Source: Zerene cesonia
Lineage: Eukaryota; Arthropoda; Insecta; Lepidoptera; Pieridae
Direction: 5' to 3'
Length of the DNA stretch: 64,000 nt
Assembly: GCF_012273895.1 (NCBI RefSeq)
Contig: NC_052110.1
Span: 3,348,001-3,412,000, forward strand
Position numbers and translations under genes: made by a program. The notes beneath the pieces were generated by a model, which worked only from the letters and a program-made list of their open reading frames with translations, searched no databases and had not been told where the DNA came from. Positions 24,401-34,804 of the stretch are shown piece by piece (position 1 is the first letter of the stretch; every line of letters starts with the position of its first letter).

Positions 24401-27400
24401 ATAAATAACTCATTTTTTTAGTCCTTAAACCTTGAAATCCATTTTTTTTTACCACCGTTTTTTTGTACCATCATTTTTTTAAACCTTGAAATCATCCTTG
24501 TTCGATTACACTCTTTGATAGAACTTCCTAATAGTCCGTTTTAATTGGTTATAATATTATTTTCGGGTCATTTTATCAACATTTTATAAAAAATATAGGA
24601 ATATACATAAATTGACTATATACAATTGCACTTTCAGGCAGTTTATCGTACCTAACTCAGCCTGCTGGAGCTCTTCTCTCCGGGCCGTTAGTTGATTTCT
24701 TTGGACGTAAAAAAGGAACGTTTCTAGTCAATTTACCACTATTATTTGCTTGGACTCTCATGTACTTCGCTTGGAACTTGCCATCTCTTTTCATAGCCAA
24801 TGGACTGTTGGGATTTAGCACCGGCATTATGGAGGCGCCAATTAACTCATATGTCGGGGAAATAAGGTAATGCATACATACATTCGTACACGTGGAACTC
24901 AAGACCTTGATATTTCTTGCGAATTCTTAAAATTACAAATTGTTATCAATATTTAATTAATTTCTTCTATCGTTGCACCTTGCTGAACAATGAAAGTTGT
25001 TGTGTCGAGGTCTTTAAATGGATCCTGAAATGATAAAAATTTATATTAATTAACCAATTATCTTTATATAACCATCACATTTACCTTGAAGTACTTACTT
25101 GGACTAAATTTTTATGGTAATATTCATCCAATATTGATTTCATTGTCAGCATTTGGTACATACACAGCAATTGGTACAACGTAAAAACTTGATACAAATG
25201 TTTAAACTTGTCATTGTATCGCTCATGGCCACAACCATGATATTGTAAAGTACTTATTTCGAAAACGATGCACGCTGCTATCATAGACATCGATAGATAA
25301 ACCTCATAGTTTTAGGTCAATGCTCCAAATGACCATTTTGATTTCTCAACAAAGAAATAAATCGGTTAACTAATCTATGAATAAAATACATCGATATTGT
25401 CAATGCTGTCAATATCGTCTTATTGTCAAAGGAACGCTTGAGATAGGATAACAGCAGATTGACCTTGACCGATCGATACTAGTTTTCACACACCGTTTTT
25501 ATCAATTTTTTACTATTAGTACTAGTTAGTTCAATTAGTTTTTTACTGAACATAGAACTAAGAGGCCCTGGGTTCGATTCCCACTGGAGACAAACAAATA
25601 TCTCAGTCTGGCTGGACACAGAAAGCTCATCACGTCCAGTTTATTTGTAAATAAAAACCGATTACTGAAATAGATCTTTAAACTTACGCAACTAATCTTA
25701 ATGCGAGTTTCTTTTAATATTATTAAACATTCTACGGGGAAGTTTATATGTGTGTAAAATTTACAATTATACTCAGGGTCTCTAGTATGATAATAAAATA
25801 TTTAGATTAGTTCAAAATATAAGGTAAAAAACATTATATATCATCATTACTTCCATCAGCCCATATTTGTTTCGGCTGTGGTTACACAGGCCTCATATGA
25901 GAGCTAACAGCGGGTTGATATGTCTGCTCACCTTTTTGAATCGATTTCTATTAAAGTCCGAGGTCCCTGTGTATAGAGTAATAAATTTAACCAGATTTTC
26001 AAAATAATGGTTCTTGAATCTCCATTGCAACCAGAAAAAAAAGCAGGAGTTTATATTCTTCTATATATATAAAATTCTCGTGTCACAGTTTTCGTTGCCA
26101 TACTCCTCCGAAACGGCTTGACCGATTCCTCTGAAATTTGGTAAGCATATTGGGTAGGTCTGAGAATCGGCCAACATCTATTTTTTATCCCGATATTCCT
26201 ACGGGATACGGACTTACGCGGGTGAAACCGCGGGGCGCAGCTAGTATGTTATAGAATGCAAATTAATGCGTTCTAACGTAGGCATTGAATCCAGTTTATT
26301 TATATTTTCAATGGAAAAAGAAAATAAATTATTTATAGATTATTTTATTATTAAATGTATAATAACAACGTGACGTCTTGTGCAGTGAGCCATCAGTGCG
26401 AGGTGCGTTTTGTTCCATCACTCTGCTATTTACATCCCTGGGTGTATTCGCTATGTACTTCCTCGGGACTGTGGTCACCTGGCGATACGCAGCCCTTATA
26501 AGTATAGGAATTCCTGTTAGTTCTATGCTCCTGGTACTTTTGGTGAGTATTGTTATTTTATTAATTCAAAAAATTATGTTTTAAAGTCAAACTTAGCAGA
26601 GTAAGATTTGTTTTGTTTTAATCTCCTTTTATTTTAATCAAGGTTGTATTTAGTTTATAAGTTTTTTTTTTTGTTTCAATGGGGCTGACATAAACCATAG
26701 TTTAAAAGCCCTCTAAATAAATGATTAAAAAAAAAAGTCAAACTGAAATTAATATCGGAGTTGTAATTCTATAACGTAAAATATTTAAATTCCCTAAACG
26801 AATTTACATAATTTTCCTAAAAAAAATCACACAACCTTTAAACCTGCTTACATATCTGAATGTTAAAATTTATGATATTTATTTAAAACCGAAAACACAA
26901 CCTAATTCGTAATAAATAGTTAGTCACTAAAAACTCCCTTAACGTGAAATAAATACAACAATAATTATGTTATTACAAAATTACAGACCCTGTTAAGTAA
27001 AATAAAGAAGTTATCTAACAAACAGCCATTAACTACCATACATTGTTTATGTAATGAATATTATTCTTTCCAACGTATGTAATTGTGTCTGCCAAGCGTT
27101 TCAAATATACTGCTCTTCAACTTGCAACTTTGTAACTTCTAGTAAAAGATTTTTAACATTAAATGACTATTTTTTTTTTCTAACTAGCCGCTTGCACGGA
27201 TAAACAGAAATATAGTCTATGTCAATCGTGAATCACTTTTTAATGTTGAAATATTATATTCGTTTTAATTTTGAAATAATCGTTGAGTTAGTCTTTTTCT
27301 TAAAAAATCCTGTCTTTATCGAATATTTATTTATTAAGTAGGTAGGATGGCAAGGAACTTTTCGGGAATCATGTAAATTAATAAAACCTATGGATTCAAC

Positions 27401-30160
27401 GAGTCTATACCTCCATGTAGCAAATTATACAGAGTATTTTCGTCGACAATTTTCCGACTTATTAACTACGGCAATTTAATATTATCGTAGAGCAAACATT
27501 ATCGCTGCAATCGACGTGGTAATTTATGGTCCCAAATGCATTAAGGAAGCTATATTCATGAATTGTATTTATGTTGTTTGCAGACTAACCTATCTCATGC
27601 AATTTTACGTTAAATTAATAGCTCCTCTTATTCACCCTTCAGTGACTTTTTTTCTCAATTATAATATATCATAATTTCAGGTGCCAGAAACGCCCGTATG
27701 GCTTCTAGTCCAAGGCAAGGAGAAGGAAGCTCTAAAAGCCCTCTGTTATCTCCGCGGTTGGACAAAACCACAGAACGTTCAAGAGGAATTCGACCAACTA
27801 TCTGTTTACTCTAAGAACTTGAGGAAGTGCATCATTTGTGTCACAGAACAGGACAAGACTTGCCAACATGATACCATGAACCCGATTAAGAGGTAATATG
27901 AAACAATTTGCTGAATAGCTTTTGAATGCTTCTTATGTAAATAGACGACTCCAGTTATATTATTATTAAAAATAAAAATAAAAGAGAAAATTGAAAAATC
28001 CAAATTCAATTGTATTTAAAATCACAAACAACTAAATAAAATAGCTACTATATTTAATTTACATAATTCGAGGATTCAGAGGATATAATATAGATTATAG
28101 ATCCGAACTAATTAGTTTGATTCAGCGCGGTAATTTTTTACTAAATTATTATAATTACAAATGAACATTGTTAATTTTTATGTTTACAATTTATAACAAC
28201 AGATATCCTAAGTCTTGTTACGTCCGCAATAGTTTATTTCAATACAACACAGTATCGTTTGTTTGAATATTTTATCTCACTTGTATTTTCCAATCTAGCA
28301 CTTGTCACGACCGATTTGTCGTATTAAACGTGTATAAAATATATTTACATTACTCATAAAACATTAGTAGTAATATCAATACAAAGAAACCTGAGAATAT
28401 TAACAGTGATGGTGCATTTACACATTCATCTCGTCTCTCGGCTATTCATAAAAAATATGTGACACGCTGTTCAGTACCACTGTTTGTGAGTAGTAGAGTA
28501 CATTGACACTAATTTCGTGTCCTTCCGAAAAATCGCTCTCAACGCAAATACGCGAATGTCAAGGGAAAAGCAGCTGAACTGTTTACATATGTGTGTTACA
28601 TACAGACGAATGTGTAAACATACCACCATATATACCATACAGAAATAATATAATAAGTAATCTAAGAAGCCATTTTAATTATCACATTATATTTTAAATG
28701 TATTGCTTAAAGTTAACGACTCTCAAAAGACAATGCAATTTAACGTTTTCATTATAAAAGTCTAATATCACAATAACTTATGGAATTTTCGAATTTAACC
28801 GATATAGTTAAAGACTAGTTGCAATATGAATTTAATTTTTAAGACGCCCATAACTTAAGTGTACACTGAACTGAAAAAATATAAACTGAAATTACTTTTA
28901 TTTTTAGGACCTTCCTAAAGTTCAGATATGTGATGTTTTGTAAGGAAACATTGAGGCCGCTCCAGTTGATAGTATTATACTTTATGTTTTACGTCATGAG
29001 TGGTTTGACACCAGTTAAACCGAACATGGTGAACGTATGTGGTGCATTTGGCATGCCTAACGATGGAAAACAAATTGTGGTAAGTATTGGTATACTCAAA
29101 CGACGCTTTTCTATGATTAATCAACTATACTTGAAAATGAATTGTTATCTATATCATATTTAAATTTTTTGTGAAACCTTCAATTCACTTTATGTGATAA
29201 GAAGTTTACACTACTTATCAATATTATTACCAGACTGCACATGGATGTAAAAAGTTGTATTAAATAAAAATCTCCTCTTTCCAAATCTTACTGTTACATA
29301 ATTTGTACATTTCTATAATTAATTCAATGATTTCCTATGTACCTACGTATTTCCAGATGATCGTGGGAGCAATCACTTGCATAAGTAGCTTATGCCTCGT
29401 AGCAGCCATCAAACTATTGGGCAAACGAAAACCAGCACTAATATCCATGTTAAGTACTGCTGTAGCCTGTATAGGTCTCAGCGTGTACGCTAAGATCAAC
29501 TTAGACGAGAAAGTATTTTCCTATGACGTGACGACATTCCCTAAAGAGACTAGTTACACGCCGTTGATACTTTTCTACTTGTTGGCTTTTTTCACGGGCC
29601 CGGGAATTACTTGGGTGTTGCTGGGAGAAGTTTTTCCATTCAGGTAATTGTTACTATTGCTACCTGTAATTTACTCTTGATTATATGCATCATATAATAA
29701 ATATGAAAATGGAAATAAAATAATCTAATATCCTGAATACTAAATCATATCTACTTAGTTGTTGGCTAAAACATAGCTGTGGACAAACAGGAATTTGTCG
29801 ATGGAATTGTTTCTACCAATAATCCGCTTTTAAAACATTGTTTTAATACATTTTTTGACTTTTTACAATTTTTTCGACAGGAGTCGCGCATCAGCTCAAG
29901 GTGTCGCCGCAGCTAGTAATTACGTATTCATGTTCTTGGGGTCCAAAACATTTATAAATCTTGAAATGGGTGTAAGCTTGTGGGGAGCATTCGCTACATA
30001 TGCTGCCTTCGGTTTTGTGGGCACCATTTATCTTTACTTCTTTCTACCTGAGACCGAAGGAAAATCTTTGCAAGAAATCGAAACGTTTTATAGTGGAGAA
30101 CTCAGAATATTCCCAGATGACCCATTCTTTAATTTCTTTAAAAGGCTGAGGAGAAGATGA
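18481..30160 (+). CDS. Tret1-like MFS sugar transporter B, complete
   Basis: Exons: 18481-18549, 24245-24380, 24638-24866, 26386-26542, 27681-27892, 28908-29079, 29357-29643 and 29881-30160. The total is 1542 nt, or 513 aa. The short first exon (23 codons, ATG in context aaaATGG, GTAAGT donor, phase 0) joins cleanly to the TM1 exon. Family marks: D-F-F-GRKK near residue 88, G-E-I-S-E-P-S-V-RG after TM4, PETPVWL near 199, and PETEGKSL near 478 before the cytosolic tail. It is expected to have 12 membrane segments, at the plasma membrane, carrying trehalose or another sugar. The TM7 sugar-contact motif QQ-x-SG-x-N is replaced by Y-V-M-SG-L-T near residue 300. Intron 1 contains a 1000-N gap; the intron after 24866 contains a small gene on the other strand. 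Exon sizes of 136, 229, 157 and 287 nt match transporter A exactly, showing tandem duplication. Confidence 0.93.
19966..20965. other. Assembly gap (1000 N)
   Basis: Exactly 1000 N, a conventional scaffold filler of unknown true length. Apparent open frames crossing it are artefacts. No transporter exon appears to be lost, because the flanking exons join in phase with the expected family sequence. Confidence 0.98.
22103..22299 (+). mobile_element. Helitron-like non-autonomous element
   Basis: It begins 'cctactaatattataaatgc', contains a 'gggatacggacttacg'-type block, and ends 'gtgaaaccgcggggcgcagc' followed by TAGTA. Other copies with the same ends are at 26060-26246, 47785-47980, 49729-49927 and 53708-53906. 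The CTAGT end after a GC hairpin is Helitron-like; a SINE or RTE tail is the alternative. Confidence 0.55.
22443..22681 (+). repeat. Fold-back tRNA-like SINE, family C, copy 2
   Basis: It is flanked by a 15-bp direct repeat, tattgcccactattt (22428-22442 and 22682-22696). It starts aatttttagttttatagc and ends caaaatttctcat. Inside are a reverse-oriented T-arm (caggattcgaacctg) and a forward D-arm and A-box (tggccgagaggctagg), so the tRNA halves are inverted relative to each other. Confidence 0.75.
23573..23742 (-). repeat. Fold-back tRNA-like SINE, family C, copy 3
   Basis: Read on the minus strand it has ggtggccgagaggctaggtg (A-box), then a T-arm of cgggatcgaatcccg, then cctcgtgatcaaattttttc. 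On the plus strand it ends with tgctataaaactaaaaacta, the conserved terminus. No clear target-site duplication was found, so one end is probably truncated. Confidence 0.65.
24953..25290 (-). CDS. Small two-exon gene nested in an intron of transporter B
   Basis: Exon 25099-25290 starts at ATG and ends CAA at a consensus GTAAGT donor. Exon 24953-25024 follows a good acceptor (tttttatcatttcag) in matching phase 0 and ends in TAA. Together they encode 87 aa: a hydrophobic, Cys/Tyr-rich N-terminal part, a helical stretch (L-T-M-K-S-I-L-D-E-Y-Y-H-K), and an acidic end finishing T-I-E-E-I-N. I do not recognise the family. The frame can be extended six codons upstream of the ATG before a stop, so a further 5' exon is possible. 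An ATTAAA overlaps the stop region. It lies antisense inside the 24866-26386 intron. Confidence 0.5.
25560..25642 (+). repeat. tRNA-headed SINE, family D, fragment
   Basis: It has a B-box 'ctgggttcgattcccactgg', then 'tctcagtctggctggacaca' and 'gaaagctcatcacg', matching part of the 45639-45850 element. It is truncated at both ends. Confidence 0.55.
25848..25975 (-). repeat. SINE family B fragment
   Basis: The blocks 'catcagcccatatttgtttc' and 'cacaggcctcatatgagagc' correspond to the 3' end of the family B SINE (compare 57533-57590). It is strongly diverged. Confidence 0.45.
26060..26246 (+). mobile_element. Helitron-like non-autonomous element
   Basis: It runs from 'ctatatatataaaattctcg' to 'gaaaccgcggggcgcagcta' plus GTA, with the same 3' block as the element at 22103. 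It lies in the transporter B intron just upstream of the 26386 exon. Confidence 0.5.
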
Positions 30161-30663
30161 AGAGAACCTTAATTTATAAATAATTTATTCAAATAGAGCC
30201 ATATGTGTTGATATAATGAATATGTTTATTTATTTATCCATACTTGATTGAATTGTACGACAATTAAAAAATACTGGAGGCTTAAAAGGCCACAAACTAC
30301 CATTCCTATTCTATCTGATGATTCTCGGCTCTAGTTATTTTAGATAAACAAACATTCAGATTCATTGATGGTATGTATTTATGTAAATTTATGCATATCA
30401 CTGTCTTGTAGTAATCAAAAAAAATAATAAAGTAGATAGCCGATGCTGGTTTTATTCAGAATTTAAAACTAAAAAAAAATAAACGAAAAGATACTTTTAA
30501 TAATCAAACAAGGGATTATACAAGGTATTATACTTATAATATTTAAATAAAAATTTAATATGCGATTTAAATGAAGAAATCGACAATCCATCCAATTTAC
30601 TTTATTTTCACAAAATGTAATATAATATGATCTCCGCATAATTATAAGAAAGGATCAAGAACT
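30161..30663. other. Convergent 3' region of transporter B and serpin D
   Basis: This is AT-rich 3' untranslated or intergenic DNA between two convergent genes. A candidate AATAAA for transporter B is at 30426-30431. No other features seen. Confidence 0.6.
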
Positions 30664-31925
30664 TTACTTCAAAATTGATGGATCGTCAATGCGAGCCATA
30701 AACAATGGAATAGCGAATTGCGTATCCCATAGTATGGCTACGAAAGGTCTATTAGCTCTGAATGTCGGTAGAGGATCCTCAAATGACAGAGCAACCGCCG
30801 CAAAGGCAGACGCCGCAGCCGCAGTAGCTCCCTGCTCATCAATACTTAGATATCCAGAGTGAAGAGCATCAGATATTTGTGGCGGATACGTACGATATAT
30901 CCCAATTCCAGCTAATTCGGATTGTGAATCGAAAATGTTTTTAACGCCCATCTGAAATGTAAAGTCAAGGACGTTTTTTATATGATCTTCCAATCGAAAA
31001 GGCACGAATAACCTTTCAGTTGATTTTATCTTCATTATAACTGTACAATATTTCATTACAATTAACTTCACCTTCTGAAAAAAGCATAGCATGAAGTAGT
31101 CAACAAAAATTTGCTAATACAGACAATTAAGCACCTGTTTTAAAACCGGTTGAAGGTTTGTATCAGACTTCATAGTAAACTTGGGGATTTCAATTTGCAT
31201 GTCAACTGGGCTCATTTTGTGATAATTAATTACGTCGTCATCAGTGAGTTTATCTATCAACGATTCTGTACTAGAACCCTCGTTTGGAAGGATGAGGATT
31301 AGTGAATATTGGTAACGCTGAAAAAGAAAATATTATTAACAAATTAACAAGTTCTGCTGTTCTAATGCATAGTTGTAGGTACGAATATAAATAACCTATA
31401 AAGTATTTTTGGCAAACGTAAATATGTAAACGGACTTGAATTAATTAACAGAAATTGAAATAATCCGATTTTGTTACAAATATTGCAGACTCTAAACTTT
31501 AACGCCTTGACAAAATAACAAAACTTACCTCAAATGGCAGTATGCAGACAATGGAATTTGTTTTCGCATCTTCACCGAACTTGAACGAGGTTTGTAAACG
31601 CATAAACGGTACAATCACAGACTGCCCATTGCTGAGATGAAATTCTCGTGGCATAGTAGCTTCAGGTTTAAATTTTGTTTCCCAAAGTCCTTTGAAATAC
31701 ACCACATTTACAAGAACCAACTGTGTGTTTGGATTGAAAATTTCTGAAATTTGAAAGGAGTAATATAATTTTCTATATCAGTTCGATTGAAAATATGTTT
31801 AACGTAAAAATTGGACAGTAACAATTGGAATCGCCTTCAATAAAATTGCTTATTTAAATTTTAATGCTGTTTTACGTATTTTAATATAGGTATGTGGTAT
31901 CTTATATCTTTAAACGAGCAATTCT

Positions 31926-31966
<41 letters not shown>

Positions 31967-34804
31967 GGAATCTCGGAATCGGCTCCAACGATTTTCATGA
32001 AATTTAGTATATAGGGGGTTTCGGAGGCGATAAATCGATCTAGCTAGGATTTTTTTTTAGAAAATGTCATATTCGGATTTTATTCGTGTTTTTTTTCCTG
32101 ACATCTATTGGTGAATAATAATACTATTTTGCTTAGTAGATAGCTGGACAACTGAAATAACACATAGGCACTTTTTATACTGATATTCCTTCGGGATACG
32201 GACTTACGCGGTTTCAACCGCGGGTCACAGCTAGTATTAATTAGTATGTTGTTTGATTACGTGTTCTGTTTAGTAAGGAAACGAGAACAAACCTGGTGGT
32301 AACATGTCTGTAATTCTGTTCTTGGTATTATCAGCGACCCATTTATTAATTTTCTTTGCAGCTTCTTCGGAACTTGCAAAATTCATTGGGGTCACTTCAC
32401 TGCCAAAGTTACGTATTGCAGTAGTCTTAAACGCTGGATTCAGATCAAAAGAATCAGCTACTACCACATTATTGGCTACTGTCAAAATGTTCCGTGAATT
32501 ACGTTTCTGTAATAATAAATATAAGTTCAGAAATATCAACGAATAATGTTTATATTGTGCTATTTGTTAAATTATGTAGTGAGAAATTTTGAAAGAATAG
32601 AAAAAATTTGATCACGAGGCAGGATTCGAATCCGACACCCGTGATCCACCCGGGATCCACCCGGGATCACGGGTGGCCGAGAGGCTAGGCGTTGCTACGG
32701 TTAGGCAAGATACGCAGGTTCGAATCCTGCCTCGTGATCAAATTTTTTCTATTCTTTCAAAATTTCTCATTTATAAAGCATTTCAATGCTATAAAACTAA
32801 AAATTAAATTATGTAGTGTTAAAAAACTGTAATAATTTTATAGAAATATACAGGCATCGTAGCAAGTATCGACAACGTGAATATAGCCTGCATAATTTAC
32901 TTCTAATCGATGAAGCTATTAAAATATCGTAAGAAACTTGAACTAATTTTAACCAAACTCGTAATAATATTGTCATTATTTATAAAAAAATTTATTATTT
33001 ATTATTTATAAATAACAAATTCTATTAAGTTCATCATCATCATCACAGGCCATATATGTTCCCAATGCTGGAACACAGGCCTCCTATGAGGGTTCTATTA
33101 AGTTTGTTATTGGATATTCCTATTTCCGACGGATATATTATGATAACGTATTTACTATAGAAATAAATAAATAAGCACTATTTGTCTACTCACTCTCATA
33201 TCTATTGTAAGTCTTCTGTATATTGGAGCTGTTATTTCAGGGGCCATATGCAAAGAGTTGGTTATTTGTTCCTGTGCAGCACCACTCGTGCCTTGCTGCA
33301 ACAGGGCTAACAGAGTCGCTATTGATGTTGGTGACATCATTATATTCCCTGGTTGCAACTGCATTGCGCTCTATAATAAAAAAATAAACACAGTAGATAA
33401 GTGTGGTTTTTGTCTATTTCAATTTATTGATAATTTCCATCATCATCATCTTCGCTGTAAAATATGATTATAAAAAAAAAACCTTGCGTGGTTCTTAGTT
33501 CCTAGCGATTTTAACTAACCAACTGTTAATTAATTGAGATTAATCACCATTCTCTATTAATATTAAAAGTCATTTCGTATTCTTTCCTTTTTAAATCGTA
33601 TCTAACCTATTTCCAAATCAAATAGATGTCTATTTAAAGCTCAAAGCGATAAATCTTATACCTTTAAACGAGTTCTCAATCTTGTATATATATCTATATA
33701 TATATAATTATATAATATATATATAATTGGAATCTCGGAATCGGCTCCAACGATTTTCATGAAATTTAGTATACAGGGGGTTTCGGGGGCGATAAATCGA
33801 TCTAGCTAGGAATTTTTTTTAGAAAATGTCATATTCGTGTTTTTTTTTCCTGACATCTATTGGTGAATAATAATACTATTTTGCTTCGTAGATAGCTGGA
33901 CAACTGAAATAATGTCATATTCGTGTTTTATTCGTGTTTTTTTTCCTGACATCTATTGGTGAATAATAATACTATTTTGCTTCGTAGATAGCTGGACAAC
34001 TGAAATAACACATAGGCACTTTTTATACCGATATTCCTACGGGATACGGTTACGCAGCACGCTTACGCGGTTTCAACCGCGGGTCACAGCTAGTACGATA
34101 TAATGGAAGATATAAAAGTTTAGATGACTTCATATTCAAGTGTGTTGTGTCTAAGACAAAAATATAAACGCTAATTAATTAAAAGTTGAAAACCTGAACT
34201 CATTTGGTATTACACTTACTCTTAACAATTTAATTCCTAAATCAGTAACACCATGGCTGACATTATTCAACAATTCTTGCTGTGGTGCTACATTCTGCAA
34301 AACACTTGGCTTGGAAACTTGTGACTGCAGTTCCATAAAAGCGACCTCGCCATTCCTGCTCCCCAAAGAAGGGACAGAATCCTGGTCTAATGCACTAAAT
34401 CTGTTAATGAGATTTTCATACGGGTAGACTCCATTTCCTTGTGCATATTGATTCAATCTATAATTCTGATCAGGATAAGAGATCTGTGGATCTATATTCT
34501 CTTGGGTAAATCCATTATGATGTTGATTATTTGTTTGACTTTTGACATCGGCAAAGATGATAATCTGGAAAACTGCCGAGACATTAAATAAATAAATAAA
34601 TAAAAAGTCGTTCGCCTCACACATTTTCACATTACATACATTAAAAAATAATTGAAATAAAGAATGTTTGCAGATTTATCTATTCATCTTCATCATTTTA
34701 AAAACAGGAAGTCGATAAACGATGTTGAAGAATTTTTCCCTAATCAAATGGTATAATTATTACAAGTTATTCAGATACATACGCAGTAAGAGGAACATTT
34801 TCAT
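30664..34804 (-). CDS. Serpin with Q/N-rich N-terminal extension (serpin D)
   Basis: Exons, 5' to 3' on the minus strand: 34783-34804, 34220-34572, 33194-33370, 32293-32506, 31529-31743, 31135-31317 and 30664-30951. The total is 1452 nt, or 483 aa. The start is a 22-nt exon giving a signal peptide (M-K-M-F-L-L-L-L-F-Q-I-I-I-F). About 90 residues rich in Q, N, S and Y precede the serpin core, which has N-I-M-M-S-P-T-S-I, I-N-K-W-V-x-x-N-T (helix F), Y-F-K-G-x-W and F-R-A-N-R-P-F. The hinge reads E-Q-G-A-T-A-A-A-A-S, which is inhibitory in type. By standard spacing P1 falls near Leu (L-S-F-E), suggesting a chymotrypsin- or elastase-like target, though the loop length makes this uncertain. A secreted protease inhibitor of haemolymph is inferred. 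The donor at 31134 (GTGCTT) is weak. It resembles Spn28Dc-type insect serpins in having an N-terminal extension. Confidence 0.88.
31899..32235 (+). mobile_element. Helitron-like repeat with internal AT microsatellite, copy 1
   Basis: It starts 'tcttatatctttaaacgagc', contains an AT-dinucleotide run (about 31929-31965), then 'ttggaatctcggaatcggct' and 'gataaatcgatctagctagg', and ends 'gcgggtcacagctagta'. A second copy sits 1.4 kb away at 33652-34094. Both lie in introns of serpin D. Confidence 0.6.
31929..31965. repeat. AT-dinucleotide microsatellite
   Basis: An uninterrupted (TA)n tract of about 37 bp within a dispersed element. The related copy at 33685-33725 has an interrupted version. Confidence 0.85.
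32582..32803 (-). repeat. Fold-back tRNA-like SINE, family C, copy 4 (with target-site duplication)
   Basis: A 15-bp direct repeat, ttaaattatgtagtg, flanks it (32567-32581 and 32804-32818). Long inverted arms occupy the ends: agaaattttgaaagaatag near the left and ctattctttcaaaatttct near the right. In the middle is a tRNA-like unit on the plus strand (about 32667-32738). Orientation is opposite to copies 1 and 2. It lies in serpin D between exons 32506 and 33194. Confidence 0.8.
32667..32738 (+). other. Serine-tRNA-like core of the fold-back SINE
   Basis: Acceptor-type strands TCACGGG and CTCGTGA pair with one G-U. TGGCCGAGAGGCTAGGC is an A-box and D-arm of tRNA-Ser type. GCAGG-TTCGAAT-CCTGC is a perfect T-arm and B-box. 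The anticodon arm is weak and the long variable arm of serine tRNA is missing, so this is a SINE promoter, not a working tRNA gene. Confidence 0.65.
33032..33098 (-). repeat. SINE family B fragment
   Basis: The blocks 'ggccatatatgttcccaatg' and 'acacaggcctcctatgaggg' match the 3' end of family B. It is truncated and lies in an intron of serpin D. Confidence 0.6.
33652..34094 (+). mobile_element. Helitron-like repeat with AT tract, copy 2, internally duplicated
   Basis: It has the same order of blocks as 31899-32235 and the same 3' end, 'gcgggtcacagctagta'. It differs by a tandem duplication of about 86 bp: units 33826-33911 and 33912-34006 both carry 'gacatctattggtgaataat' and 'gtagatagctggacaactga'. 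Confidence 0.6.

Noticed and set aside
32667..32738. Possible functional serine tRNA
   Set aside because: The acceptor, D and T arms are good, but the anticodon arm is weak, the long variable arm is absent, and it sits inside a repeated element.
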